A stretch of 64,000 bases of DNA from Bacillota bacterium (GTDB lineage: Bacteria > Bacillota_I > Bacilli_A > RF39 > UBA660). A model generated the notes under the pieces. That model was given only the letters and a program-made list of their open reading frames with translations. It was not told where the DNA came from and searched no databases. The first letter of the stretch is position 1. Each line of letters starts with the position of its first letter. The translations under genes were made by a program, and so were the position numbers. This document shows, piece after piece, positions 8,005-15,592 of the stretch. The stretch covers positions 133,571 to 197,570 of the forward strand of contig SVAU01000001.1 of NCBI GenBank assembly GCA_015059245.1, read 5' to 3'.

Positions 8005-9399
8005 ATGAAATATGATGTAGTAATTATAGGTGCTGGTCCTGCGGGATTATTTAGTGCTTATGAATTAATTAGTAATAATAAAAAATTAAAAGTTGCTATT
8101 TTAGATAAGGGCTTTAGAGTAAAGAATAGAGTATGCCCAATGAGTAAAAAGGGGATTCCTTGCCAAAACTGTAATCCTTGTGCAATAATGGCCGGATATG
8201 GAGGAGCAGGAACATTTAGTGATGGTAAATTAAACTTTATTCCTAGACTTGGTAAAAGTGATTTAACTAAGTATATGCCAGAAAGTGTTGCTAATAAGTT
8301 AATTGATGAAACTGAAGTAATATTTAATAAATTTGGTATGGATGCTGAAGTATATCCAAGTAATATGGATGAAGCATTAGAATGGAAGAAAAAAGTAGCA
8401 ATAGCTGGAGCTAAGTTATTAGTTATTAAACAAAAACATTTAGGTAGTGATCATTTACCTGGTTATATTGATTCTATTTGTGATTACTTAGTTGAAAACG
8501 GAGTAGATCTATATGATAGAGCAGATGTAACTGATATTAAAACTATTAGTGAAAATGAACATGAAGTTACTTATGTTACAGGTAAGAAAGAAACTATATT
8601 AAATGCTAAGAATGTTATTGTAGCTCCTGGTAGAACTGGTGCTAAATGGATACAAGAATTAGCTGATAAATATAATATTCCTTATCTATCTCAAAGTATT
8701 GAAATAGGTGTTAGAGTAGAAGTAAGAAAAGAAATAATGCAAGAAATTACTGATGTAATTTATGATCCAACAATATTCATTAAAACTGATACTTATGGAG
8801 ATGAAATTAGAACATTCTGTACTAATCCAGGTGGATTTGTTGCTAAAGAAAATTATTATGGATTTATTTGCGTAAATGGACATGCATTAAAAGAAATTAA
8901 GTCTAATAATACAAACTTTGCATTTATATCTAAAGTTAATTTAACTGAACCAGTAACTAATACAAGATTGTATGGTGAATCTATAGCTAGAATAGCTAAT
9001 GTATTAGGTGATGGTAAACCTATTATTCAATCTTTAAAAGATTTAAAGAATGGTAGAAGAAGTGAATGGCATAGAATTAATAAAGGATTTATTGAACCTA
9101 CATTAAAAGATTGTGTAGCTGGAGATTTAGCTTTAGTATTACCTCATAGAATTATAGATAATATCTTAGAAGGTTTAGCTACATTAGATAAGATAATACC
9201 TGGTGTTGCTAATGATGATACATTATTATATGGACCAGAAATTAAATTCTTTAGCAATGAAATAGAAACAGATAATAACTTTAAGTTAGAAAATGATAAT
9301 ATTTACTTTGTTGGTGATGGAGCTGGTAAAGCAGGTAATATAGTTACTGCTGCTGCTACTGGTTTAGTTGCTGCAAGAGATATACTAAATAGAAAATAG
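8005..9399 (+). CDS. FAD-dependent dehydrogenase-like protein (COG2509 type)
   Basis: A flavoprotein of 464 residues belonging to the uncharacterised FAD-dependent dehydrogenases (COG2509). The N-terminal Rossmann motif GAGPAGL (residues 9-15) binds FAD. A cysteine set, C44-x8-C53-x2-C56-x2-C59 (CPMSKKGIPCQNCNPC), is characteristic of this group and may carry a redox or metal function. GYGGAGTFSDGKLNF follows, and the C-terminal GDGAGKAGNI is the second FAD contact. Substrate is unknown. The frame is open from 7972, but GGAGGG at 7988-7993 and the family-like MKYDVVIIG favour ATG 8005. It is probably a single-gene unit. Confidence 0.88.
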   Translation: MKYDVVIIGAGPAGLFSAYELISNNKKLKVAILDKGFRVKNRVCPMSKKGIPCQNCNPCAIMAGYGGAGTFSDGKLNFIPRLGKSDLTKYMPESVANKLIDETEVIFNKFGMDAEVYPSNMDEALEWKKKVAIAGAKLLVIKQKHLGSDHLPGYIDSICDYLVENGVDLYDRADVTDIKTISENEHEVTYVTGKKETILNAKNVIVAPGRTGAKWIQELADKYNIPYLSQSIEIGVRVEVRKEIMQEITDVIYDPTIFIKTDTYGDEIRTFCTNPGGFVAKENYYGFICVNGHALKEIKSNNTNFAFISKVNLTEPVTNTRLYGESIARIANVLGDGKPIIQSLKDLKNGRRSEWHRINKGFIEPTLKDCVAGDLALVLPHRIIDNILEGLATLDKIIPGVANDDTLLYGPEIKFFSNEIETDNNFKLENDNIYFVGDGAGKAGNIVTAAATGLVAARDILNRK

Positions 9400-9420
9400 A
9401 CTAGTTATCTAGTCTTTTTT
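9398..9420 (+). terminator. Intrinsic terminator after the FAD protein
   Basis: A 7-bp stem AGACTAG (9398-9404) with CTAGTCT (9409-9415), followed by a T run that leads into the next promoter. Confidence 0.78.
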
Positions 9421-9421
9421 T

Positions 9422-9430
9422 TGTTATAAT
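9422..9430 (+). promoter_or_regulatory. Extended -10 promoter of the putative antisense RNA
   Basis: TGTTATAAT at 9422-9430, just after a terminator and followed by no open reading frame on this strand. It fits transcription of the short RNA ending at the hairpin 9500-9528. Confidence 0.55.
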
Positions 9431-9436
9431 TTATTT

Positions 9437-9540
9437 AGGGAAGATAATCACTAATTAAGTGATACATTTGAATGGGACAAATGCTTTCCTTTCGGTTTGC
9501 ATCTGCGTTAGTTATTTCTAACCAGATGTCTTTTTATTTT
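9437..9540 (+). ncRNA. Putative type I antitoxin RNA, about 100 nt
   Basis: A short transcription unit without a reading frame. It has a TGTTATAAT promoter at 9422-9430, an internal hairpin (ATCACT 9447-9452 with AGTGAT 9457-9462), and a terminal hairpin (CATCTG 9500-9505 and GTTAG 9507-9511 pairing with CTAAC 9518-9522 and CAGATG 9523-9528) followed by TCTTTTTATTTT. Its 3' end overlaps, antisense, the stop codon of the small hydrophobic peptide gene on the other strand. It also carries CTTTCCT (9484-9490), complementary to the AGGAAAG ribosome binding site of that gene. The convergent 3' overlap resembles RatA/txpA and BsrG/SR4. Ends are inferred, not measured. Confidence 0.5.
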
Positions 9541-9611
9541 ACTAAAGATATTAGTAAAGCAATAAGAATGAGTTTTATGATAAAAATTAAGTCTTTGACT
9601 AATTCTTTCAT
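9534..9611 (-). CDS. Putative type I toxin, 25-residue membrane peptide
   Basis: An ATG at 9611-9609 opens a 25-codon frame (MKELVKDLIFII..., ending ...ALLISLVK) with stop at 9536-9534. The peptide is one hydrophobic helix with basic residues near the N-terminus, one central Lys and a terminal Lys, as in small membrane toxins of type I systems. The ribosome binding site AGGAAAGG (complement of 9621-9628) is strong and well spaced. Upstream on this strand TTGCTT, a 17-base spacer and a TGTTATTTT -10 give a plausible promoter. The leader has an 8-base anti-Shine-Dalgarno. No sequence match to a named family can be claimed by eye. Confidence 0.6.
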   Translation of the reverse strand: MKELVKDLIFIIKLILIALLISLVK

Positions 9612-9620
9612 ACTATCACG

Positions 9621-9694
9621 CCTTTCCTAGTACCAAAATCCCCTTTGTATTGAATTTCTTCAACCAATAGGAAAGACATCTGTTCAAATGTATC
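9621..9694 (-). promoter_or_regulatory. Structured leader of the toxin mRNA with sequestered ribosome binding site
   Basis: CTTTCCTA (9622-9629) and TAGGAAAG (9668-9675) are an 8-bp inverted repeat, so the leader can hide the toxin ribosome binding site. Further out, TTCAAATGTATC (9683-9694) is the inverse of GATACATTTGAA (9461-9472), and AAAGACATCTG (9672-9682) the inverse of CAGATGTCTTT (9523-9533). These would let the 5' leader pair with the 3' end of the same mRNA, a known habit of type I toxin messages. Confidence 0.55.
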
Positions 9695-9867
9695 TGTAAC
9701 AAAATAACATAAAGAAAATGTGAAAGCAAACCAAAGTAAGTTATATAAAAAGTACTGAAAAATAGTTTTAGATATTATTTAATTGATACATACTTTTTTT
9801 GTTTGTTGTTTAATATATTTTTTGTTTTTTTTGATAAATTTATTGTTAGATATTTATGTTTTTATTA

Positions 9868-9904
9868 AAAATTTGTGAGACTCATCACAAATTTTATTTT
9901 TTTA
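9868..9904 (+). terminator. Orphan terminator-like hairpin
   Basis: An 11-bp perfect stem (AAAATTTGTGA 9868-9878 with 9885-9895), loop GACTCA, then ATTTTTTTAA. No + strand gene precedes it between 9541 and 9867. It could end an unannotated RNA or stop transcription entering from the left. Confidence 0.6.
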
Positions 9905-9947
9905 ATATTTTACATAATTTTTGTATATATAGATACTTGAGGTAAAT

Positions 9948-9976
9948 TTGCTTATTTTTATTATATTTTATATAAT
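9948..9976 (+). promoter_or_regulatory. Promoter of the transglutaminase-like gene
   Basis: TTGCTT (9948-9953), a 17-base spacer, TATAAT (9971-9976). The GAGGGGAT ribosome binding site and ATG 10004 follow at once. Confidence 0.65.
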
Positions 9977-10003
9977 AAACAGCAGATTTTGAGGGGATTT
10001 ATT

Positions 10004-10978
10004 ATGGCTAAGATATTAGGAGTTTCAGTACTTGCTGCTACTGGATATAAATTAAAATTTGATAAATATTTTAAAGAGTTTAATAAAACAGATAATTATT
10101 ATTCAATGGTACAATGTATGTCTGGAATGTATAAAGTAATGAGAAGTTATGGAGATGCTTCTTATAGTGATGGTACAACATACTTATATGAAAGATTTAG
10201 GGATAAAGTAATAGATTGTGAAAGTAGATTAGCTCGTTCTTTTATTGTAGAAAGTAATCCTTATTTTAGTTATAACGATGATTTCTTTCTTAATACTAGA
10301 TTTGATAGATTAGGTACAGAAGAACAACTTGATTATATTGTTTGGATGACTAGAAGAGCGTTATTAGAACATTTACATGATTATGATAGAAGAATAAAGT
10401 CACTTAATGGAGAACATTTAACTAATGAATGTAAGAATACTTCATATTTAATTAAAGATATATGTAGAGCTTTAAATGTAAAAGCTGAAGTAGTTAAGAT
10501 ACCTGCTGCATTTAGTGATGAGATAAACTTATATAATGGTAGTGGATTTCATTACTTTGTAGTTGCTGAATTAAATGGTCGAGAATACTTAATTGATTGT
10601 ACATATAGACAATTCTTTAGAGCAGATAATAATAACATAGATAGATTAGGTGTAGTTGGTTTATGTGGTTGTGATCCTGGAGTATATATGATGCAAAATA
10701 GAGATAGAAAGAATGTTGCACTTGCTATACTAAAAAATGGATGGATAAGATGTACTCCTGAAAACTTTAAACATTATTTAGATGGTTTTACTTTATCATT
10801 TAGAAATGGTTTATATTATGATTGGTTAGGTCAAGTAGATTATAGTGTTGGTTATACAGTTGATGATTATATTGAATTCTTATGTGGAGATGACTTTATA
10901 ACTAATTATGAACCTTTAGAAGGATTAGGAGAACAAGAAACTCCTTTAAAAAATAGAGGATTAAAATTTAGAAGATAA
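10004..10978 (+). CDS. Transglutaminase-like cysteine protease-fold protein 1
   Basis: A 324-residue protein with the Cys-His-Asp order of the transglutaminase/papain-like fold: C143 in ECKNTSYLI, H183 in GFHYFVVAEL and D198 in YLIDCTYRQF. The spacing and flanking patterns (helix after Cys, strand after His) fit the core domain. The N-terminal 140 residues are helical and match nothing I know. There is no signal peptide, so it is probably cytoplasmic. Two more proteins with the same triad are encoded at 49478 and 50883. The frame is open from a TTG at 9989, but GAGGGGAT at 9991-9998 supports ATG 10004. The helicase gene follows 18 bases later. Substrate unknown. Confidence 0.8.
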   Translation: MAKILGVSVLAATGYKLKFDKYFKEFNKTDNYYSMVQCMSGMYKVMRSYGDASYSDGTTYLYERFRDKVIDCESRLARSFIVESNPYFSYNDDFFLNTRFDRLGTEEQLDYIVWMTRRALLEHLHDYDRRIKSLNGEHLTNECKNTSYLIKDICRALNVKAEVVKIPAAFSDEINLYNGSGFHYFVVAELNGREYLIDCTYRQFFRADNNNIDRLGVVGLCGCDPGVYMMQNRDRKNVALAILKNGWIRCTPENFKHYLDGFTLSFRNGLYYDWLGQVDYSVGYTVDDYIEFLCGDDFITNYEPLEGLGEQETPLKNRGLKFRR

Positions 10979-10996
10979 TAAGAAAGGAGGAGTAAT

Positions 10997-13801
10997 ATGA
11001 ATAATAATGTTTTAGGTTTACTACCTCATAATCAAAAATCTTATAAAAAAGTTAAAGCTGCTTATGATAGCGGAGAAAAGGTAGTTGGTATTTTACATGC
11101 TACTGGTACTGGTAAAACATATAATGCTTTACAACTTGCTTTAGATAATCAAGATAAACAAATTATATATGTTACTCCTTTTAATAGTATAATTGAACAT
11201 GTTAGAGAACTTATAAAAGAAAATCCTGAATTAGATATAGATAGAGATTTTAAACATGTTAAATTCATGACATATGCTGGTTTATCTAAGTTAAGTCCAG
11301 AAGAATTAGAAAAACTAAATGTAGATATGATGATCTTAGATGAATTTCATCATATTGGTGCTCCTGTATGGGGAGATGCAGTTAATAAAGTAATTGATAG
11401 TCATGAAGACTTATTAATATTTGGTATGAGTGCTTATTCTGTTAGAGATAGAGGTACTAAATATGAAAGAGACTTAGCAGAAGATAATGGTAGTGAATTA
11501 TTCTCTGATAAGATAGTTTCTAGATATGATTTAGTAGATGCTATATTAGATGGTGTATTACCTGTACCAATCTATAAGAGTGCTTATATTAATTTATTAG
11601 ACTACGTAAGTAAGTTAGAAGATAAAGTTAATAAAAAATATAGAGGTACTCCTAGATTAACTGAATATTTAAAAGTATTAAGTGATATAAAAAGGAAAAT
11701 TATTACTTCGATAGATGTAAAAGAATTACTATTTAATAATATTAAAAAGAATGGTAAATATATTTATTTTTGTCCAGCTGTTTCTATAGAAAATCAAAAT
11801 GATATATATACTATTATGGATGATATGAAGGAGTTCTTAATTAGTAAGGGTTATAGTGAAAATGACTTTGAACTTTATTTTACTACTGGAGATGAAGAAG
11901 TTCTTGGCAAGAGAAATCGTAATGCATTTTATAATGATGTAGATTTAAATGGTAATGATACTAGTCATAAATTAAGAATAATGTTTGCTATTAATCAATA
12001 TAATGAAGGAGTTCATGCTCCTAATGTAGATGGTGTTATATTAGGTAGAGAAACTAGTAGTGATATTGTATATTTCGAACAAATAGGTAGAGGATTATCT
12101 GTAAGAGGAGATTCTTGGATAAAAATAGAAGAATTACAAAAATTAGATATTAATACTATTAAAGAAATGTGTATTAGTAGAGATATAAATATAGATGGTT
12201 TAACTAAAGATGATATGATTGAAAGATTAGTTGCTCCTACTATAATAGATTTAGCTGGTAATATAGCATTTATTAAAGATTTAATTACTGATTTAAAACA
12301 TCGTATTAAAGAAAGAAGAATAGATGATAAACATATAGATAGAATAATTAATATTACTGATCATTCTTTTGATATAGATATACTTGGTCAAGATTTAGTT
12401 GATATATTAGATAATATAAATAAAGAGTTTTTACCTCAATCATGGGATGAAAGCTATAGATTAGCTAAATGCTATTATGAAAAATATGGTAATTTAAATA
12501 TTAGTAGGAAGTTTAAGACAGATAATGGTATTTATTATGATGAATATGGTTATCCTTTAGGTGAATGGGTAGCTATTCAAAAAAGAGAATATACTTATGG
12601 TAACTTATCTTTAGAACAAATTAAATTACTTGAAGATATAGGTATAATATGGAAAGTAGTTAAAACTTGGGATGAAAGTTATGAGTTAGCTAAAAAGTAT
12701 TATGAAGTACATAAAGATTTAAAAATTAATTATAAATTTAAAACTATAGATGGATATACCTATAATGAACATGGTTATAGTTTAGGTGGTTGGTTAGTTA
12801 ATCAAAGACGCTTATATAGATTAGGTAGATTATCTAAAGATAAGATAACTAAATTAGAAAATATAGGTATAGTATGGAATGTAATTAAATCATTTGAAGA
12901 AAGTTTCAAACTAGTTTTAGAATATTATAAAGAATATGGAAATATTAATTTACCTAATGATTATTATTTAGAAGATGGTTATAATCTAGGTGGATTTATA
13001 TATAGTCAAAAACAATTAAAGAAACAAGGCAAATTAAGTGATGATAGAATTAAACTATTTGATGATCTTGATATTGATTGGACTATAAAAGAAGTAAAGA
13101 AAAATCCTGGTTGGGATGAAATGTTTAGATTAGCTAGTAATTACTATAATACTTATAAGAATCTTGATATAAAAAGAAACTTTTGTACACTAGATGGTAT
13201 TACTTTAAACGAAGAAGGTTATAACTTAGGTAGATGGATATCTAGACAAAGAGTAAGTTATAAGAATAATAAGTTATCTAAAGAACAAATAGAAAAACTA
13301 GAAAGTATTGGAATGAAATGGAATATGGATGCTAGCTATAAGTCATGGGATGAGTCTTATGAACTTGCTTTAGAATACTTTATTAAGTATGGTAATTTAA
13401 ATATCAAGAGTGATTATATTACAGAATGTGGTTATAACTTAGGTGCTTGGATATACTTACAAAGAAAGAATTATATAAAAGAAAAACTAAGTGAAGAACA
13501 AATAGAAAAACTTAATATAATAGGCATGATATGGAATGTTAGTGATAATTATTCTAGAATAAAAGAAATACTTCAAAGTAGGGGTATTAACTATAGAAAA
13601 CATATGAGTTATTTAAAACAATATTCTGTTATAGAAGTAGAAGCTAAAATAAAATATTTAATTAGTAAAGGTTATGCTATAATAGATAAATCTAAGTTAC
13701 ATGAAATATTTAATATGTCTGATATAAATATGAAAATTAAATATGGTGTAAGTAGAGAAGACCTAATAAGAGAATATTTAGGTATTGAGAAGAAGGTATA
13801 A
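10997..13801 (+). CDS. SF2 helicase with five helicase-associated (HA) repeats
   Basis: A superfamily 2 DEAD/DEAH-type helicase of 934 residues. Motif I is HATGTGKT (34-41), motif II DEFHH (from residue 114), and the second RecA lobe shows the QIGRGLSVRG motif. A SAP-like helix pair (LQKLDINTIKEMC... IDGLTKDDMIERL) follows around residues 380-410. From about 481 to 850 come five tandem HA domains of 65-75 residues, each starting SWDESY/TWDESY-like and ending IG-x-x-W. HA repeats are known from bacterial restriction-like or mobile-element helicases and probably bind nucleic acid. AAAGGAGGAG precedes ATG 10997. It forms a likely operon with the genes on both sides. Confidence 0.88.
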   Translation: MNNNVLGLLPHNQKSYKKVKAAYDSGEKVVGILHATGTGKTYNALQLALDNQDKQIIYVTPFNSIIEHVRELIKENPELDIDRDFKHVKFMTYAGLSKLSPEELEKLNVDMMILDEFHHIGAPVWGDAVNKVIDSHEDLLIFGMSAYSVRDRGTKYERDLAEDNGSELFSDKIVSRYDLVDAILDGVLPVPIYKSAYINLLDYVSKLEDKVNKKYRGTPRLTEYLKVLSDIKRKIITSIDVKELLFNNIKKNGKYIYFCPAVSIENQNDIYTIMDDMKEFLISKGYSENDFELYFTTGDEEVLGKRNRNAFYNDVDLNGNDTSHKLRIMFAINQYNEGVHAPNVDGVILGRETSSDIVYFEQIGRGLSVRGDSWIKIEELQKLDINTIKEMCISRDINIDGLTKDDMIERLVAPTIIDLAGNIAFIKDLITDLKHRIKERRIDDKHIDRIINITDHSFDIDILGQDLVDILDNINKEFLPQSWDESYRLAKCYYEKYGNLNISRKFKTDNGIYYDEYGYPLGEWVAIQKREYTYGNLSLEQIKLLEDIGIIWKVVKTWDESYELAKKYYEVHKDLKINYKFKTIDGYTYNEHGYSLGGWLVNQRRLYRLGRLSKDKITKLENIGIVWNVIKSFEESFKLVLEYYKEYGNINLPNDYYLEDGYNLGGFIYSQKQLKKQGKLSDDRIKLFDDLDIDWTIKEVKKNPGWDEMFRLASNYYNTYKNLDIKRNFCTLDGITLNEEGYNLGRWISRQRVSYKNNKLSKEQIEKLESIGMKWNMDASYKSWDESYELALEYFIKYGNLNIKSDYITECGYNLGAWIYLQRKNYIKEKLSEEQIEKLNIIGMIWNVSDNYSRIKEILQSRGINYRKHMSYLKQYSVIEVEAKIKYLISKGYAIIDKSKLHEIFNMSDINMKIKYGVSREDLIREYLGIEKKV

Positions 13802-13802
13802 T

Positions 13803-14111
13803 ATGTTTTTAGAAACTGTACTTAGTGAAACTAATATGGAATTAATATATGATAAATATGATAAAGAATACTTAGAATGTATAGATCCATATAACTTTGC
13901 TAATATATATAATCTATTTTTAGAAAATAAGTTTTACTTTATAGAAGATTTAATTGTTAAATACTTAGAAATATTTACTTTAAATAAAGATATAATAGAA
14001 GATGCTATATTTGCTTTAGAAAGTGAATATGGTAGTGATTATATCTATTATATAGGTAAAGATTTAAGTATATTAGATGAAGCTATAAATAATGAATTAG
14101 AAAGATTATAA
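13803..14111 (+). CDS. Small acidic protein of unknown function behind the helicase
   Basis: A 102-residue, strongly acidic, helix-rich protein with no recognisable motif or membrane segment. It starts 1 base after the helicase stop codon, with AGAAGGT inside the helicase end, so it is translationally coupled and may act with the helicase. A terminator overlaps its stop. Confidence 0.7.
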   Translation: MFLETVLSETNMELIYDKYDKEYLECIDPYNFANIYNLFLENKFYFIEDLIVKYLEIFTLNKDIIEDAIFALESEYGSDYIYYIGKDLSILDEAINNELERL

Positions 14112-14125
14112 TCTTTCTTTTTTTA
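14099..14125 (+). terminator. Intrinsic terminator after the helicase operon
   Basis: AGAAAGAT (14099-14106) pairs with ATCTTTCT (14111-14118), loop TATA, followed by seven T. Confidence 0.78.
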
Positions 14126-14171
14126 TGTAGTAATGGTATAATTTTAGATAGAATAATAGGAGGGATATAAA

Positions 14172-14738
14172 GTGTTAAATATAAAGAAAACAATTAGAAA
14201 TACTACTATAATACTAATATTCTGTATATTTGTTATTGCTTTTTTTGAAATTGCTCCCATTATTGAAGATAAATTTTCTGATAGATATTTTATAGTTACT
14301 TTTGATTTAGGTGTTGGAGATAGTTATGAAGTTATGGTAACTGAGAATAATCCAGTAATAAAACCTGAAACACCTAAAAAAGATGGATATAAATTTGTTG
14401 GATGGTATTATAAGAATAAAGAGTATAACTTTAGTACTTATGTAACTAAAAGTATTAGAATAAATGCAGTATGGGAGAAGATAGAAGAAGAAACTACACC
14501 AGATGTACCAGAAACTCCTGTAGTTAATAATAATAGAATAAAAGTCAAATTTGATGTAATGGGTGGTTCATTAATACCTGATCAAGATATAGTAAAAGGT
14601 GGTACTGCTAGTATTCCACAAACTCCTACTAGAGAAGGTTATACATTTGTAGAATGGCAAGTTAATGGTAAAACATTTGATTTTGGTACATTGCTTAATG
14701 AAGATATAACTATAGTAGCAATATGGAAAGAAAATTAA
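14172..14738 (+). CDS. Membrane-anchored protein with two InlB B-repeats
   Basis: A 188-residue surface protein. One N-terminal hydrophobic helix (about residues 11-29) serves as uncleaved anchor or signal. Two Listeria-Bacteroides (InlB B-type) repeats follow: residues about 40-95 (VTFDLG...GYKFVGWYYKNKEYNF...INAVWE) and about 125-186 (VKFDVMGG...GYTFVEWQVNGKTFDF...IVAIWK). They are joined by a Thr/Pro-rich linker. Such repeats are small beta-grasp modules common in surface proteins of gut Firmicutes. It starts with GTG; AGGAGGG (14158-14164) with a 7-base spacing supports this. Confidence 0.85.
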   Translation: MLNIKKTIRNTTIILIFCIFVIAFFEIAPIIEDKFSDRYFIVTFDLGVGDSYEVMVTENNPVIKPETPKKDGYKFVGWYYKNKEYNFSTYVTKSIRINAVWEKIEEETTPDVPETPVVNNNRIKVKFDVMGGSLIPDQDIVKGGTASIPQTPTREGYTFVEWQVNGKTFDFGTLLNEDITIVAIWKEN

Positions 14739-14761
14739 GGTAATTATATTACCTTTTTTAT
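14737..14761 (+). terminator. Intrinsic terminator after the InlB-repeat gene
   Basis: AAGGTAAT (14737-14744) pairs with ATTACCTT (14748-14755), then a T run. Confidence 0.75.
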
Positions 14762-14827
14762 ATTGTTTAAGACGTATAATAATGATATAATTTATAGAGA
14801 ATAGAGAACTATAAGGATAGTGATTGT

Positions 14828-15592
14828 ATGAAAGAATTAAAGGGTAAAAGTATGTGCTTCTTTTCTGCTAAGGGTGGTGTAGGTAAAACTACTAACTTAC
14901 TTAACTTAGCTGGTATATTTGAACAACTAGAAAAGAAAGTACTTGTTATAGATATGGATTTATATAGCGGAGGAATATGTGCTTACTTAAATAAAAAGAA
15001 TGATAAGAGTGTATATACTTTAGTATTTGATATGATGAATGGTAATTATAAAGACTTAAATGACTATACTGTAAAAGTAGATCATTATATTGATATACTA
15101 TGTGCTCCTAAAGATCCTAGAGATGCGAATAAAGTAGATCATAGATTTATAAATAATATAATAAATGATGCTAAAGCTAAATATGATGTAGTACTTATTG
15201 ATACTAATCATGCTTTAAATGATATAAATTTAACTATACTTGATAGTGTAGATGAAATTAACTTTATGGTTACTAATGACCCTATAGATTTAAAGAATAT
15301 GAGATCATTACTATCTATATTTGATAGTTTAAATTTCTATAATTATAGAATTACTTTAAATAATAGTAGAGATCCTTTCAAGAACTATTTTACTTATTTT
15401 GAGATAAGAAAGTTATTACAACATAATATTGATTATACATTATCTACTGATATGTTCTTAAAAGATATGGATAAAATGGTTATGAGGGGAGCTATTATAT
15501 CTTTAGATAGAAAGTTTGCTGAAGTAATGACAAATGATTATAATTCATTTGTTAATATGGCTACTAACTTACTTAAAAGAGGTGATAAGTAA
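14828..15592 (+). CDS. TadZ/CpaE-like ParA-family ATPase of the Tad pilus operon
   Basis: A P-loop ATPase of the MinD/ParA family, 254 residues. The deviant Walker A KGGVGKTT is at residues 15-22, and VIDMDLYSGG and VVLIDTNHAL supply the other nucleotide-site strands. As first gene of an operon with tadA, tadB and tadC it should be the TadZ/CpaE-type polar-localisation factor and not a chromosome-partition protein. No ParB is near. The stop codon overlaps the tadA start (TAATG). The regulatory receiver domain of classical CpaE is absent. Confidence 0.85.
   Translation: MKELKGKSMCFFSAKGGVGKTTNLLNLAGIFEQLEKKVLVIDMDLYSGGICAYLNKKNDKSVYTLVFDMMNGNYKDLNDYTVKVDHYIDILCAPKDPRDANKVDHRFINNIINDAKAKYDVVLIDTNHALNDINLTILDSVDEINFMVTNDPIDLKNMRSLLSIFDSLNFYNYRITLNNSRDPFKNYFTYFEIRKLLQHNIDYTLSTDMFLKDMDKMVMRGAIISLDRKFAEVMTNDYNSFVNMATNLLKRGDK

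Noticed and set aside
9461..9694. Inverted repeats 222 bp apart as ends of a miniature transposable element
   Set aside because: No target-site duplication or second copy was seen, and the repeats fit the 5'-3' pairing of the toxin mRNA better. A genome-wide copy search could reopen this.
14828..15592. ParA chromosome or plasmid partition protein
   Set aside because: No parB or parS-like repeats nearby and the gene is coupled to tadA; TadZ/CpaE-like role is more likely.
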